From the NCBI RefSeq assembly GCF_014650815.1, contig NZ_BMVR01000008.1, positions 310,001-374,000 on the forward strand: a stretch of DNA of 64,000 nt, given 5' to 3'. The notes below the pieces were generated by a model. It was not told the DNA's origin, ran no database searches, and worked only from the letters and a program-made list of their open reading frames with translations. This document shows, piece after piece, positions 7,148-16,700 of the stretch. How positions within the stretch are numbered: position 1 is the first letter of the stretch; the number at the start of each line of letters is the position of its first letter. Both the position numbers and the translations under genes were made by a program. Source of the stretch: Streptomyces flavofungini (lineage in GTDB: Bacteria; Actinomycetota; Actinomycetes; Streptomycetales; Streptomycetaceae).

Positions 7148-10051
7148 TTATTCGGTGAGGCGCCAGGTGTCCAGCGCCGTCTGGTGCGTCTTCGCGCCGT
7201 GTCCGGCGGGCCAGAAGTCCTCGCGCCAGGAGAGCTGGAGGGCGTACTCGGTGCCGTTGTCCGCGATGTAGCTGTGGTTGATCGCGTGGATCGTGCGGCC
7301 GGCCCGGTCCTTGTACGTGTACTCCCAGACCGCGGCCGGGCGACCCTGGAAGGTGGTGTCCGCCAGGCGGACGCGCCGGTAGTCCGACTTGTCCGGGTCC
7401 TTCTTGGCGTGCACCTCCATGTTCTTCATGTTCCCGTACGAGGTGTAGTCGGCGTTGTCGATGACGCCGACCTGGAAGTTCTCCGGGACGGTCAGGCCCC
7501 CGTACGTGACCTGGGTCGGGTTGTCGCCGCTCGACCGGCGCCAGCCGTCGGGAACAGCGAACGAGAAGCCCTTCGGGTCGTTCACGCGCTCCGAACCGGG
7601 CGGCACGAGGGCATCGTCGGCGCCGCCGCCCGTGCTCCCGTCCGTGCTGCCGCCGGTGTTCCCGGCCGTGATCCCGTCCGTGCCGCCGGTGCTGGTCGAC
7701 GGTTCGTCGGTCGAGGGCCCCGCCGAGTCACCGGTGGGCGCGTCCGAGCTGGGCGGCGGGACCGGGTCCTCGGTGCGGCTGACCGCCGGGCGGTCGTTCT
7801 TCCCCTTGGCGTCGGACTTGTCGTCGTCCTGCCAGAGGAGGAGCCCGGCCGCGGTGCCGCCGCCGATGACGAGGGCGCCGACGAGCGTGGCCACCCAGAC
7901 CCCGGCCCGCCCGCGCGGCCCGCCGGAACCGGGCCGGGGCGCCTGCGGGTGGCCGAGTTGGAAGGCGGGGTCGTACGCGGCGAGGGCGGCGCCGGGTGGC
8001 GGGGTGCCGTGCGGCGGAGTCCCCGGCCCCGGGATCGGGAAGCCGCTCTGGGTCGGTGCGGCGTGCGCGTCGGGGCCCTGGGCCGGACCACCGCCCGCGC
8101 CACCGGCCGAACCGTCGAACGGCCCACCGGCACCGAACGACCCACCGGAACCAGGCGGTCCGGGCGGCACCGGCGGCCCGCCCACGCCACCGCCCTGCCC
8201 GGCCATCCGCACCAGCAGCGGCCCGACGACCAGCGCACCGGCCACCCACAGCAGCCCGAACAGCAGCGCGTCCGGAATGCTCACGCCGCCTTCGAGACCG
8301 GCCTTGGCGGAGTCACCGCCGTATCCGACCTCCTTCGCCGACGTCTCCACCTTGAAGCCGCCGACCGCGGTGAGCAGCAGGTAGAGGCCGAAGAAAAGGC
8401 CTCCGGCCAGGATCTGCTCGCCCCGGCCCGCGCACCGGCGGGCGGCGAGCACGCCGATCGTCAGCGCGCACACAAGACCGAGGGCCAACGCGCCCACGAC
8501 CGCGCCGGAGTTGAACAGGTCGCTGAGTTCGGAGAACCCGAACGAATGGCTCTCGGCGTTGTCGCCGTACGCCGAGCGCCGCCCGTTGGCCTCCGCCTCC
8601 AAGGGGGCGCCCCAGCCGACGCCGAGCGCGGCGAGGCCGAGGTTCGGGAGCAGGAGCAGCGCGACGAGGTACGGCGAGACGCCGGAGTCGCGCGCGTCCG
8701 ACGTGTCGGTCAGATCATCGATCTGGGTGAAGGCGAAGTAGCCGACCGCGGAGGCGATGACCAGCACGATGGCGAGCGCGCGCAGTGCCACACGCGCGGC
8801 GCGCACGAACGTGTGCACGCCGGGGCGCGCGACCAGCCAGTGCGCGAGGTCGTCGCGGTGCAGGACCGCGGCGGACACGAGAAGGGCGAGCCCGAACGCG
8901 CCGAGCATGGCGAGGAACGGGCCCGACGACACCTCGACGTCCTTGATCTCCGGCTGCGCGAACAGCCCGAGCATCAGGACACCCAGCGCCGTCAACACGC
9001 TCACGCGGACGGCCGCTTCGAGCCCGGCCGTCGTACCCGGACCGCCCGTGCCGTACAGCGCGGCGCGGTGCCGCAGTCGGCTGTGGAGGACGCGTACGCC
9101 GATGAGCAGCGCGACGACGAACAGCGCCGTGATCGTCAGCGGGACCAGATCCACCGACACCGTGCCGTCGACCGCGGAGTCCGACGAGGAGAGCGAGGAA
9201 CTGTCGACGCTCCGCTCCTCCCGGCCGCTCAGCGTCACGTCGCCGCCCACCGCCTGCAGCGCCACCGCGAGCGAGACCCGCATCCGGTCGGCGAAGCCGA
9301 CGACGATGTTGTCGCTGTCCTGGCCGTACGTGGGGATGGCGCACCCCACGGCGGTGAGCAGCAGCAACGCGACCGGCCAGAGCGCGGCCTGCACGGACCC
9401 GGCCCAGTCGCCGCGCACGGCCCGCCCGACGAAGGTGCCCACGGGCGAGGGCGCGGCCGGGGCCGGCGTGAAGCCGGGCGGCGGAGGCGGGGTGAGCGGG
9501 GGCGCGGCCGGCACCGGTGCGGCGGCCGGGGGCGGGGGTGCGGCCGGGGGTGCCGGAGCGGCGGCAGGGGCGGCGGGAGCGGGGGCCGCGGGCGAATCCG
9601 GGGCTGGGGGAACCACCAGGGTCGCGGGGTGCGTTGAGACTTCGGGGGCTTCGGCGGGGGCTTCAGCGGGGGCTTCAGCGGGGGCTTCAGCGGGGGCTTC
9701 AGCGGGGGCTTCAGCGGGGGCTTCAGCGGGGGCTTCAGCGGGGGCGGCCGGGGCAGCCGCGTCGGCCTTGTCGGTGTCGACGGCCTTGTCGACGCTGACG
9801 GCCTTGTCGACGCTGACGGCTTTGCTTGGGGCGGCGGCCGCGTCTGCCTTCTCGTCCTTGTCGGCTTCGTCGGAGGGGGCTTCGTCGGAGGGGGCTTCGG
9901 CCGGGACCGAGTCCTCGGGTTCCGTCGGGGACTCGGACGGCACCGCGTCCGAGGGCTCCGCGGGAACCGGTGTGCGTTCGCGCCCGCATCTCATGCAGAA
10001 GCGGGCCTCGTCGGGAGCTGGAGCCCCGCACTCGGGGCAATTCGACGCCAT
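7148..10051 (-). CDS. Zinc-ribbon multi-pass membrane protein with extracytoplasmic tail
   Basis: A 967-aa protein of unknown role. The N-terminus is a zinc ribbon, CPEC at 5-8 and CMRC at 19-22. A long acidic/Ala-Pro low-complexity stretch follows, with eight PAEA repeats and KAVSVD repeats, then about eight or nine hydrophobic helices (for example ALWPVALLLLTAVGCAI and FLAMLGAFGLALLVSAAVL). A Gly/Pro-rich linker leads to one more helix (VWVATLVGALVIGGGTAAGL). After a Ser/Thr/Gly linker, a ~150-residue domain begins NDPKGFSFAVPDGWRR, resembling the tails of many actinobacterial surface proteins. It lies downstream of menG but is separated by a hairpin. Confidence 0.7.
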   Translation of the reverse strand: MASNCPECGAPAPDEARFCMRCGRERTPVPAEPSDAVPSESPTEPEDSVPAEAPSDEAPSDEADKDEKADAAAAPSKAVSVDKAVSVDKAVDTDKADAAAPAAPAEAPAEAPAEAPAEAPAEAPAEAPAEAPAEAPEVSTHPATLVVPPAPDSPAAPAPAAPAAAPAPPAAPPPPAAAPVPAAPPLTPPPPPGFTPAPAAPSPVGTFVGRAVRGDWAGSVQAALWPVALLLLTAVGCAIPTYGQDSDNIVVGFADRMRVSLAVALQAVGGDVTLSGREERSVDSSSLSSSDSAVDGTVSVDLVPLTITALFVVALLIGVRVLHSRLRHRAALYGTGGPGTTAGLEAAVRVSVLTALGVLMLGLFAQPEIKDVEVSSGPFLAMLGAFGLALLVSAAVLHRDDLAHWLVARPGVHTFVRAARVALRALAIVLVIASAVGYFAFTQIDDLTDTSDARDSGVSPYLVALLLLPNLGLAALGVGWGAPLEAEANGRRSAYGDNAESHSFGFSELSDLFNSGAVVGALALGLVCALTIGVLAARRCAGRGEQILAGGLFFGLYLLLTAVGGFKVETSAKEVGYGGDSAKAGLEGGVSIPDALLFGLLWVAGALVVGPLLVRMAGQGGGVGGPPVPPGPPGSGGSFGAGGPFDGSAGGAGGGPAQGPDAHAAPTQSGFPIPGPGTPPHGTPPPGAALAAYDPAFQLGHPQAPRPGSGGPRGRAGVWVATLVGALVIGGGTAAGLLLWQDDDKSDAKGKNDRPAVSRTEDPVPPPSSDAPTGDSAGPSTDEPSTSTGGTDGITAGNTGGSTDGSTGGGADDALVPPGSERVNDPKGFSFAVPDGWRRSSGDNPTQVTYGGLTVPENFQVGVIDNADYTSYGNMKNMEVHAKKDPDKSDYRRVRLADTTFQGRPAAVWEYTYKDRAGRTIHAINHSYIADNGTEYALQLSWREDFWPAGHGAKTHQTALDTWRLTE
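9645..9746 (-). repeat. 12-bp tandem repeat encoding (PAEA)8
   Basis: Eight near-identical 12-bp units (GGGGCTTCAGCG on the plus strand) encode eight consecutive PAEA motifs in the cytoplasmic linker of the zinc-ribbon membrane protein. Such an array can change copy number by slippage without a frameshift. Confidence 0.9.
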
Positions 10052-10114
10052 CGGAAGGCTCCGTTATGGGGAGATACATCAGGGGACGTGATCGGCGTGT
10101 GCCGACCGTCACGC

Positions 10115-10137
10115 CCCGGCCACGGCAAGTGGCCGGG
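10115..10137 (-). terminator. Hairpin downstream of menG
   Basis: A perfect 9-bp stem, CCCGGCCAC/GTGGCCGGG, with a 5-base loop. It lies 61 bases after the menG stop and before the zinc-ribbon gene. It has no T-tract, as is usual in Streptomyces. Confidence 0.6.
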
Positions 10138-10197
10138 ACATATCAACTGACACATCTTCTCCGGCAAACGGTTCCCGTCAACTCTCCCGCGGAGAGG

Positions 10198-10893
10198 CTA
10201 GTTCTGCTTGAACCCCCGGTGCAGCGCGACGACTCCGCCGGTCAGGTTCCGGTACGCGACCTTCGACCAGCCCGCGTCCTGCAACAGGGCGGCGAGTTCG
10301 GGCTGGTTGGGCCAGGTACGAATGGACTCGGCGAGGTAGACGTACGCGTCCGGGTTGGTGCAGACCGTGCGCGCGACGGGCGGCAGCGCGCGCATCAAGT
10401 ACTCGATGTAGACCGTGCGGAACGGACCCCACGTGGGCTCGGAGAACTCACAGATGACGACGCGTCCGCCGGGCCGCGTCACGCGGTACATCTCGCGCAG
10501 CGCGGCGCCCGTGTCCTGGACGTTGCGCAGGCCGAAGGAGATCGTGACGGCGTCGAACGTGTCGTCCTTGAACGGCAGCTTCATCGCGTCGCCCGCCGTG
10601 AACGGCATCCACGGGTGCCGCTGCTTGCCGACGCGCAGCATGCCCAGCGAGAAGTCGCACGGCACGACGTACGCGCCCGCCTGCGCGAACGGCTGCGAGG
10701 AGGTGGCCGTGCCCGCGGCGAGGTCGAGGACCTTCTGCGCGGGCCGCGCGTCGACCGCCTGCGCGACCGCCTTCCGCCAGAGCCGGGCCTGGCCGAGCGA
10801 GATCACGTCATTGGTCAGGTCGTACCGTTCCGCCACGTCGTCGAACATCGAGGCGACTTCGTGCGGCTGCTTGTCCAAGGAGGCTCGGGTCAC
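10198..10893 (-). CDS. menG: Demethylmenaquinone methyltransferase
   Basis: An S-adenosylmethionine-dependent C-methyltransferase (231 aa) for the last step of menaquinone synthesis. The UbiE/MenG family features are clear: MFDDVAERYDLTNDVISLG near the N-terminus, the SAM-binding VLDLAAGTATSS, and the family segment TISFGLRNVQD followed by EMYRVTRPGGRVVICEFSEP. With mqnC and mqnA in the same window and no men genes of the classical route, it fits the futalosine pathway. It appears to be transcribed on its own. Confidence 0.96.
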   Translation of the reverse strand: MTRASLDKQPHEVASMFDDVAERYDLTNDVISLGQARLWRKAVAQAVDARPAQKVLDLAAGTATSSQPFAQAGAYVVPCDFSLGMLRVGKQRHPWMPFTAGDAMKLPFKDDTFDAVTISFGLRNVQDTGAALREMYRVTRPGGRVVICEFSEPTWGPFRTVYIEYLMRALPPVARTVCTNPDAYVYLAESIRTWPNQPELAALLQDAGWSKVAYRNLTGGVVALHRGFKQN

Positions 10894-11008
10894 CCGGCTT
10901 ATTGTGTCAGGCCGGTCTTCGCTCCTGGCCGAGGGCTCTTTCGCCTGCGGCGGGCTCTTCGCGAGAGCGTCTGCCGTGCGCGGTGCTCTGGCGAGTGCGG
11001 GTTGTTTC

Positions 11009-11047
11009 TTGGCTGCTCGCGCAGTTCCCCGCGCCCCTTCAGGGCGC
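11009..11047. repeat. Common Streptomyces intergenic repeat with terminal hairpin
   Basis: The stretch ends in CGCAGTTCCCCGCGCCCCTT, a motif I recognise from memory as frequent in Streptomyces intergenic DNA. It contains the hairpin GCGCCC-CTTCA-GGGCGC (11031-11047), which could end transcription from the mqnC operon 17 bases after the last stop. Confidence 0.65.
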
Positions 11048-11063
11048 CACCTTGCCCATCGCC

Positions 11064-11606
11064 TCAGCGGCGCCGGTACACCAGGCGGCCGCCGATCGAC
11101 GTCGCCAGGCAGGTGCCGTCCGGGGTCAGCACGGCGAAGTCCGCTTCTCCCCCGGCCTCGGGCGGTGCCACCGGGTGGTCGCGGAGCCCCGAGCGTGCGA
11201 CGGCGGTGCGGACCGAGGGGTGGGTGAACGGGCCCGCCAGGGCGGTGGTGCCCGCCGCCAGCAGGCGTTGGACGCCCCGTCGCGCGCTCGCGCCCCAGCG
11301 GGTATCCGGAATGTCCAGGGTGGCGAGGGCGGCGCCGGTCAGGGCGGCGGTGCCGAGGTCGTCGGCCTCGCGGGGGTCGGGCCAGTACGCGGACTCCAGG
11401 AGGGCGACGGCGTCCGGCTCGAAGCGGCCCGAGGTCAGGATCGCGTCGCCCCAGTCCCGGACGCGGGCCCGCTCGCCGTACGCCGCGAGGAGTTCCTCGT
11501 ACGGACCGACGGCCGCGAAGCGGGCGCCGTCGACGACGACGGCGTGCCCGAGGACGATGTCGCCCGCGGCCGCCCCGACCCCGCGTACCCGGTGAACCGT
11601 CAGCAA
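11064..11606 (-). CDS. Imidazolonepropionase-like (amidohydrolase composite-domain) protein
   Basis: A short 180-aa protein resembling the beta-sandwich composite domain that flanks amidohydrolase barrels: MLTVHRVRGV at the start and ADFAVLTPDGTCLATSIGGRLVYR at the end. No metal-binding HxH motif or barrel is visible, so it is probably not an active hydrolase alone. TTG at 11606 is the only start in frame, seven bases after the mqnC stop, so it is likely cotranscribed with mqnC. Its conserved place beside mqnC hints at a menaquinone-related role, but that is inference. Confidence 0.65.
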   Translation of the reverse strand: MLTVHRVRGVGAAAGDIVLGHAVVVDGARFAAVGPYEELLAAYGERARVRDWGDAILTSGRFEPDAVALLESAYWPDPREADDLGTAALTGAALATLDIPDTRWGASARRGVQRLLAAGTTALAGPFTHPSVRTAVARSGLRDHPVAPPEAGGEADFAVLTPDGTCLATSIGGRLVYRRR

Positions 11607-11613
11607 GACGGCG

Positions 11614-12813
11614 TCAGTTCGCAGCCAGGAGCTTGAGCTCCGGGTGGGCCGTGCCGCCCTCGATCGCGGTGGAGGAGATGTGCGAGGCGACGCGCTCGTC
11701 GACGGGGTCGTTCGCCGGGTCGTCGTGGACGGCGAGGTGCTCGTACGTGGTGGCGCGCTGGGCGGGGACGCGGTCCGCCGTACGGATCATGTCGATCATC
11801 TCGCGCAGGTTGGAGCGGTGCTTGGCGCCGGCGGAGGAGACGACGTTCTCCTCCAGCATGACCGAGCCGAGGTCGTCGGCTCCGTAGTGCAGGGTGAGCT
11901 GGCCGGCCTCCTTGCCGGTGGTGAGCCAGGAGCCCTGGATGTGCGCGATGTTGTCGAGGAAGATGCGCGCGATGGCGATCATGCGCAGGTACTCGAAGAC
12001 CGAGGCCTGCGTGCGGCCCTTGAGGTGGTTGTTCTCGGGCTGGTACGTGTACGGGATGAAGGCGCGGAAGCCGCCCGTCCGGTCCTGTACGTCGCGGATC
12101 ATGCTGATGTGCTCGATGCGCTCGGCGTTGGTCTCGCCGGTGCCCATGAGCATCGTGGACGTCGACTCGACGCCGAGGCCGTGCGCCGTCTCCATGATCT
12201 CGAGCCAGCGCTCGCCGGACTCCTTGAGCGGGGCGATGGCCTTGCGGGGGCGCTCGGGGAGCAGCTCCGCGCCGGCGCCCGCGAAGGAGTCGAGCCCGGC
12301 GGCGTTGATCCGCTGGATCGCCTCCTCCACCGTGACCTTGGAGATACGGGCCATGTGCTCGACCTCGGAGGCACCGAGGGAGTGGATGACCAGCTGCGGG
12401 AAGTCCTTCTTGATGGCGCTGAAGTGGTGCTCGTAGTACTCGACGCCGAAGTCCGGGTGGTGGCCGCCCTGGAACATGATCTGCGTGCCGCCGAGCTCGA
12501 CGGTCTCCGCGCAGCGGCGCAGGATGTCGTCGAGGTCGCGGGTCCAGCCCTTCTTGGTGTCCTTCGGGGCGGCGTAGAACGCGCAGAACTTGCACGCCGT
12601 CACACAGACGTTCGTGTAGTTGATGTTCCGCTCGATGATGTACGTCGCGATGTGCTCGGTGCCCGCGTAGCGACGGCGGCGCACGGCGTCGGCGGCGGCG
12701 CCGAGCGCGTGCAGCGGGGCGTCGCGGTACAGGTCGAGCGCCTCTTCGGCACTGATCCGTCCACCGGCGGCGGCGCGGTCGAGAACGGACTGAAGGTCGG
12801 CCTTCTCGGTCAC
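11614..12813 (-). CDS. mqnC: Cyclic dehypoxanthinyl futalosine synthase
   Basis: A radical SAM enzyme (399 aa) of the futalosine pathway to menaquinone. It cyclises dehypoxanthine futalosine to the spiro product using a 5'-deoxyadenosyl radical. The [4Fe-4S] motif CxxxCxxC is seen as CVTACKFCAF near residue 75, preceded by RNINYTNVC. The family segments MFQGGHHPD and IPYTYQPENN are present. The GTG start at 12813 has a GAAAGGGA ribosome-binding site. It is the first gene of a two-gene unit with the amidohydrolase-like gene. Confidence 0.97.
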   Translation of the reverse strand: MTEKADLQSVLDRAAAGGRISAEEALDLYRDAPLHALGAAADAVRRRRYAGTEHIATYIIERNINYTNVCVTACKFCAFYAAPKDTKKGWTRDLDDILRRCAETVELGGTQIMFQGGHHPDFGVEYYEHHFSAIKKDFPQLVIHSLGASEVEHMARISKVTVEEAIQRINAAGLDSFAGAGAELLPERPRKAIAPLKESGERWLEIMETAHGLGVESTSTMLMGTGETNAERIEHISMIRDVQDRTGGFRAFIPYTYQPENNHLKGRTQASVFEYLRMIAIARIFLDNIAHIQGSWLTTGKEAGQLTLHYGADDLGSVMLEENVVSSAGAKHRSNLREMIDMIRTADRVPAQRATTYEHLAVHDDPANDPVDERVASHISSTAIEGGTAHPELKLLAAN

Positions 12814-12890
12814 CGGGGCGTCCCTTTCGTAAGGTCCAAATGGGGCGGACAGATCCTCTTCAGCGTACGCCAGGCCCCTGGGCCTTTTGC

Positions 12891-12915
12891 GGTGGGGAGC
12901 GGGGGGCTCCCCACC
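12891..12915. terminator. Hairpin after prepilin peptidase gene
   Basis: A 10-bp perfect stem, GGTGGGGAGC/GCTCCCCACC, with a 5-base G loop. It lies 13 bases beyond the prepilin peptidase stop and would end the pilus transcription unit. Confidence 0.75.
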
Positions 12916-12927
12916 AGGGCGGGGCGC

Positions 12928-13692
12928 CTACGCCGCGTACGCCCCGAGGAGCAGTCCGGCGAAGGTGCCGCCCAGCAGGAACGGGCCGAACGCGATCGCC
13001 GTCCGGCGGCCCGCCTTGCGCACCGCGACCAGCCAGCCGCCGTACACCCCCGCGAACACGAAGCCCGCGAACGTGCCGAGCAGCAGTACGCCCCAGCCGT
13101 ACCAGCCCATCACGGCGCCCAGCGCCACCGCGAGCTTCACGTCGCCGAACGCCATGCCGTTGGGGTTGATCAGGAACAGGACGAAGTACCCGCCGCTCAG
13201 GACGAGCGCGCCCAGCGCCGCGGTCGTCCAGGAGCCGCCGTGGTCCGGCAGCGCCACGGCGACGCCCAGCAGGGCCAGGGACGCGGCGCCCATCGGGAGG
13301 GTCAGGACGTCGGGCAGGCGCATCACTGCGAAGTCGACCGTCGCGAGGAGGACTCCGGGTGGGGTGAGGAGGAGCCATACGACCAGTTCTGGGCGGGGGC
13401 CGGTGGCTGCGGCGAGGGCTGCGCAAGCCGCGGCGGTGATCAGGGCGAGGAGCAGCGCCTGGCGACGAGGACGGCCCTCGGCCTCCTCGCCCTCGGCCCC
13501 CTCGCCCCCTTCTCCCCCGCAGCCGTCCGGCGCAGGGCCGAGCCAGCCCGTGACCTCGTGCTCGCCGCTCGGGCAGCGGCTGCGCCACGGCTCACCCGGC
13601 GGGACGGAGAACCGGTACGCGGCGCGCGGCAACACCAGGCCTGCGGCGGCACCCCAGAGGGCGGCCCCCACGACGATCAGGGTCTGCTGCAC
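12928..13692 (-). CDS. A24-type prepilin peptidase of the Tad locus
   Basis: An integral membrane aspartic protease (254 aa) expected to cleave the Flp-type pilin and TadE-like pseudopilins. The two family aspartates appear in TVDFAVMRLPDVLT and in GMAFGDVKLAVALG, the latter the GxGD-like motif. About six or seven hydrophobic helices follow a short N-terminal segment. The loop after residue ~45 contains an acidic Gly/Glu stretch. No methylase-type CxxC pairs are seen, so it is a TadV/CpaA-like short form. The GTG start is at 13692. It ends the Tad gene cluster. Confidence 0.87.
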   Translation of the reverse strand: MQQTLIVVGAALWGAAAGLVLPRAAYRFSVPPGEPWRSRCPSGEHEVTGWLGPAPDGCGGEGGEGAEGEEAEGRPRRQALLLALITAAACAALAAATGPRPELVVWLLLTPPGVLLATVDFAVMRLPDVLTLPMGAASLALLGVAVALPDHGGSWTTAALGALVLSGGYFVLFLINPNGMAFGDVKLAVALGAVMGWYGWGVLLLGTFAGFVFAGVYGGWLVAVRKAGRRTAIAFGPFLLGGTFAGLLLGAYAA

Positions 13693-13767
13693 GGTGCGCT
13701 CCGGTTCGGGGGTGGGAGAGGGCGGGCGCAGCGGCGGCCAGGGGGGGCCGCGGCGGCGCGGGTGGGG

Positions 13768-16700
13768 TCACCCCGTTGAGGCGAGGCCCGCTCGCCAGCC
13801 CGGGAGGAGTTCATCGAGGAGGGCCTCCGTCCGGGGCGGGACCCCGCGGGCGCCGCTGCGGGCGACGAGGTCGGCGGCGAGGGCCTGGAGGCGGGCCGGG
13901 TCGCCCGCGGCGTGGGTGGCGCGAAGGAGTTCGTGCCAGAGCCGCTCGTCGCCCGGCGCGGAGCCGAGCGCCGCGGTCAGTGCCTCGATGGCCTTCTCGA
14001 CGCGGTCCTTCTCCAGGTGGAACTCGGAGAGGGCGAGCCCGATGTCGGCGACGAGCAACGGCAGTTGGGCGTCGATGATCTCGTGGGTGAGCCACCCGTA
14101 CCGACCGGGCGCCCGGTCGGCGAGCAGCGGCCCCCGGACGAGGACGAGCGCGTCGGTGAGCATCCGCCCGCGCACGGCCCGGTTGCCGGACCCCCGGCCC
14201 TGTGTGGCCTCGTGGTAGAGCGAGCGCAGTACGTCGAGGTCGGACACGACCGACTTGGCGAGGGTGAGCCGCCCGGTGGCGTCGGCGCGCAGCCGAGGCG
14301 TGCCGTCGGGCTCGCTGCCGAGCCAGTCCCGCAGCCGGTCGACGAGGGCGTCCCGCACGTCGTCGGTGACGCCGCGCGGCCACAGCGCGGAGGCGAGCAC
14401 GCGCGGGTGCACCCCTTCACGGTGGAGCAGCAGGAGCGCGAGCGCCTCGTGCAGGAGCGGACTACGCTCGCCGTCGGGCGTCTCCAGGCCGATGATCTCG
14501 TAGCTGCCGACGAGCCGCGCGTACACCGCGGGCCGTCCCTGCTCGCTGACGTCGACGAGGAACGGCGGCGCGACGGCGGCCCCGCCGTCGGAGCCGTCGC
14601 CGCCGCCCTCGGGCCGCGGGTCGGCCGCGACGAACAGCTCGACGACGGCGCGCCGCAGCGCGTCCGGCAGGAGCTGGGCCTCCAGTTCCAGGCCGAGCAG
14701 CGGGGCGAGCAGCTTGCCCTCGCCGGTGACCTTCATCTCCCAGGCGGCGCCGGGCAGCTCACCGGAGTCGGAGCCGACCAGGTAGCCGATGCCGAGGCGG
14801 CTGGCGTCGGCGGCCAGTTCGGCGAGCTTGGCGGCGTCCTCGGGGCTCGGCCCGTCGGCGAGCAGCACCAGGTGCGGGGCCCAGCGGGTGTGCTGGGCGG
14901 GGCCGGTGCGGCCGGTGAGGACGGAGTCGTGCCCGGCGGCGCCGAGCGCCCCGCGCCGCTGCCGGGTCTCGGCGTCCATCGTCTCGATGAGCGCTTCGAC
15001 GTCCTCCAGGTGCCGCAGCCGGTTCGGCGCCAGCGCGGTCAGGTCCTCGCCGAACCCGACGAGCGTGATGGTCATGCGGTCCGACCAGCCGTTGGTGGCC
15101 AGTTCGGCGGCGACGGACGCGAACACGGCCGCCCGGTCGGCCGCGGTGCCGCCGAGCGACACGATGCCGGGCACGGCCTCCAGGTTGAGCAGCAGGCGCG
15201 AGTCGTCCATGGTGCCGAGGCAGACCAGGCCCGGGTAGGGCGCGGCGGTGTCCACGTCCCCGTACCGCTCGGCGTCCGTGCGGGCGAGCGTCCAGAACGT
15301 CTCGTCCTGGCCCAACTGCCAGGGCGCGGGCGGCCGTCCGGAGGCCTGGGCGAGCTGGAGGTGCAGGTCGCCGTTGCTGAGCCAGGCCGCGTACACCGTC
15401 GGCAGCGGCCGGGACTCCTCCGTGAGCGCGGCGGCGAGGCCGCGCAAGGAGCGGTCCAGGAGGCGTACGCCCTCGGGGTCGGCGCCCACGAGCAGCGCGT
15501 CCTGCGCGTCGGCCGCGGAGCCCGTCGGCGTCGGCGGCTCCATGCCGCGGCGCAGGCCGACGGCGCCCATCGCCGACTGCCACAGCGCGTGCCGACGGCG
15601 GCGGCCGAGGGCGCCGAGCAGTCCGGCGGCGAGCAGCGGCGCCCCGATGAGCGCCTCGGGCAGCCCGAAGCCGGAGTCCTCGGATGCGGAGTCGGAGTTG
15701 GAGCCGGAGTCGGTGGCGGGGGTGTCGGCCTCCCGGCCGGTCTCCTTGCCGCCGCCCTGCCCGTCCTCGCGCGCGCCGCCCTCCGGCCGCTGCTCGGGGA
15801 TCGTGATGTGCGCCGTGTCCTGGTCGACGGAACCGCCGCCGCCCTGCCGGTCACCGCTGCCCTGCCGGTCGCCGCCGCTCTCCTGGGCGCCGCCGCCCTG
15901 CCGCTGGTCCCCCGTCTTCGCGTAGTCCGAGATCTGCTCCCGGACCTCCTCGGACACCTTCGGGGCCTCGTCGGGCATGTGCACCAGCTCGCCGCCGTGC
16001 GCGTCGGCGGGCATTTCCATGATCCAGCCGGGCCGGATCAGGCTGGCCTCGGAGAGCCGCGAACCGTCGGGCTGCTCGCGGTCCTTGTTGAGCTGGTAGA
16101 TCTCCTTGTACCGCCGCCCGTCACCCAGGTGGCGCTCCGCTATCTCCCAGAGCGAGTCGTGGTGGCGTCCCTCCGGGGGCTGGATCCGGTAGAACTTCGT
16201 GTCCCCGTCCTGCCCCGTGCCCGCCTTGGCCCCGGCCTGGCCCGCCTGTTCGGCGAGGGCGCCCGCGGCGGTGGCCGCGGCGGCCTGCTGGTCCTGCCCG
16301 AGGACGCCCGGCGTCTGCTGCGCGGTGGCCGCGGCCGGCTTCTGGTTGCCTTCCAGGGACTGTCCGAACTGCGAGAGCCCCGGCGCGAAGCTGGCCGCCG
16401 TGGCGCCCACCAGGAGCAGCGCCGCGACGAGCTGGCGCGCGAGCAGCTGGCTCCCCCCGGCGCCCGGCACCCGCCCGGGCATGCCGACGCCGGACAGCGC
16501 GGCCTTCACCTCGACGAGCACGCACGCGGCGAACTGGGCCCAGGCCAGCCAGACCACCACGGTCAGCACGTTGATGAACGTGCTGACGGTGATCTCCTGC
16601 TGGAGCCAGTCGAGCGACGGCGCCCCGCCCGGCAGCGGCCAGCCCACGAAGTAGGCGAGCGCCCCGGGCACGCCGACGATCAGCGCGGCGAGAGCGACGA

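Noticed and set aside
9645..9746. CRISPR-like array
   Set aside because: The 12-bp units are contiguous with no spacers and encode a protein linker, so this is a coding tandem repeat.
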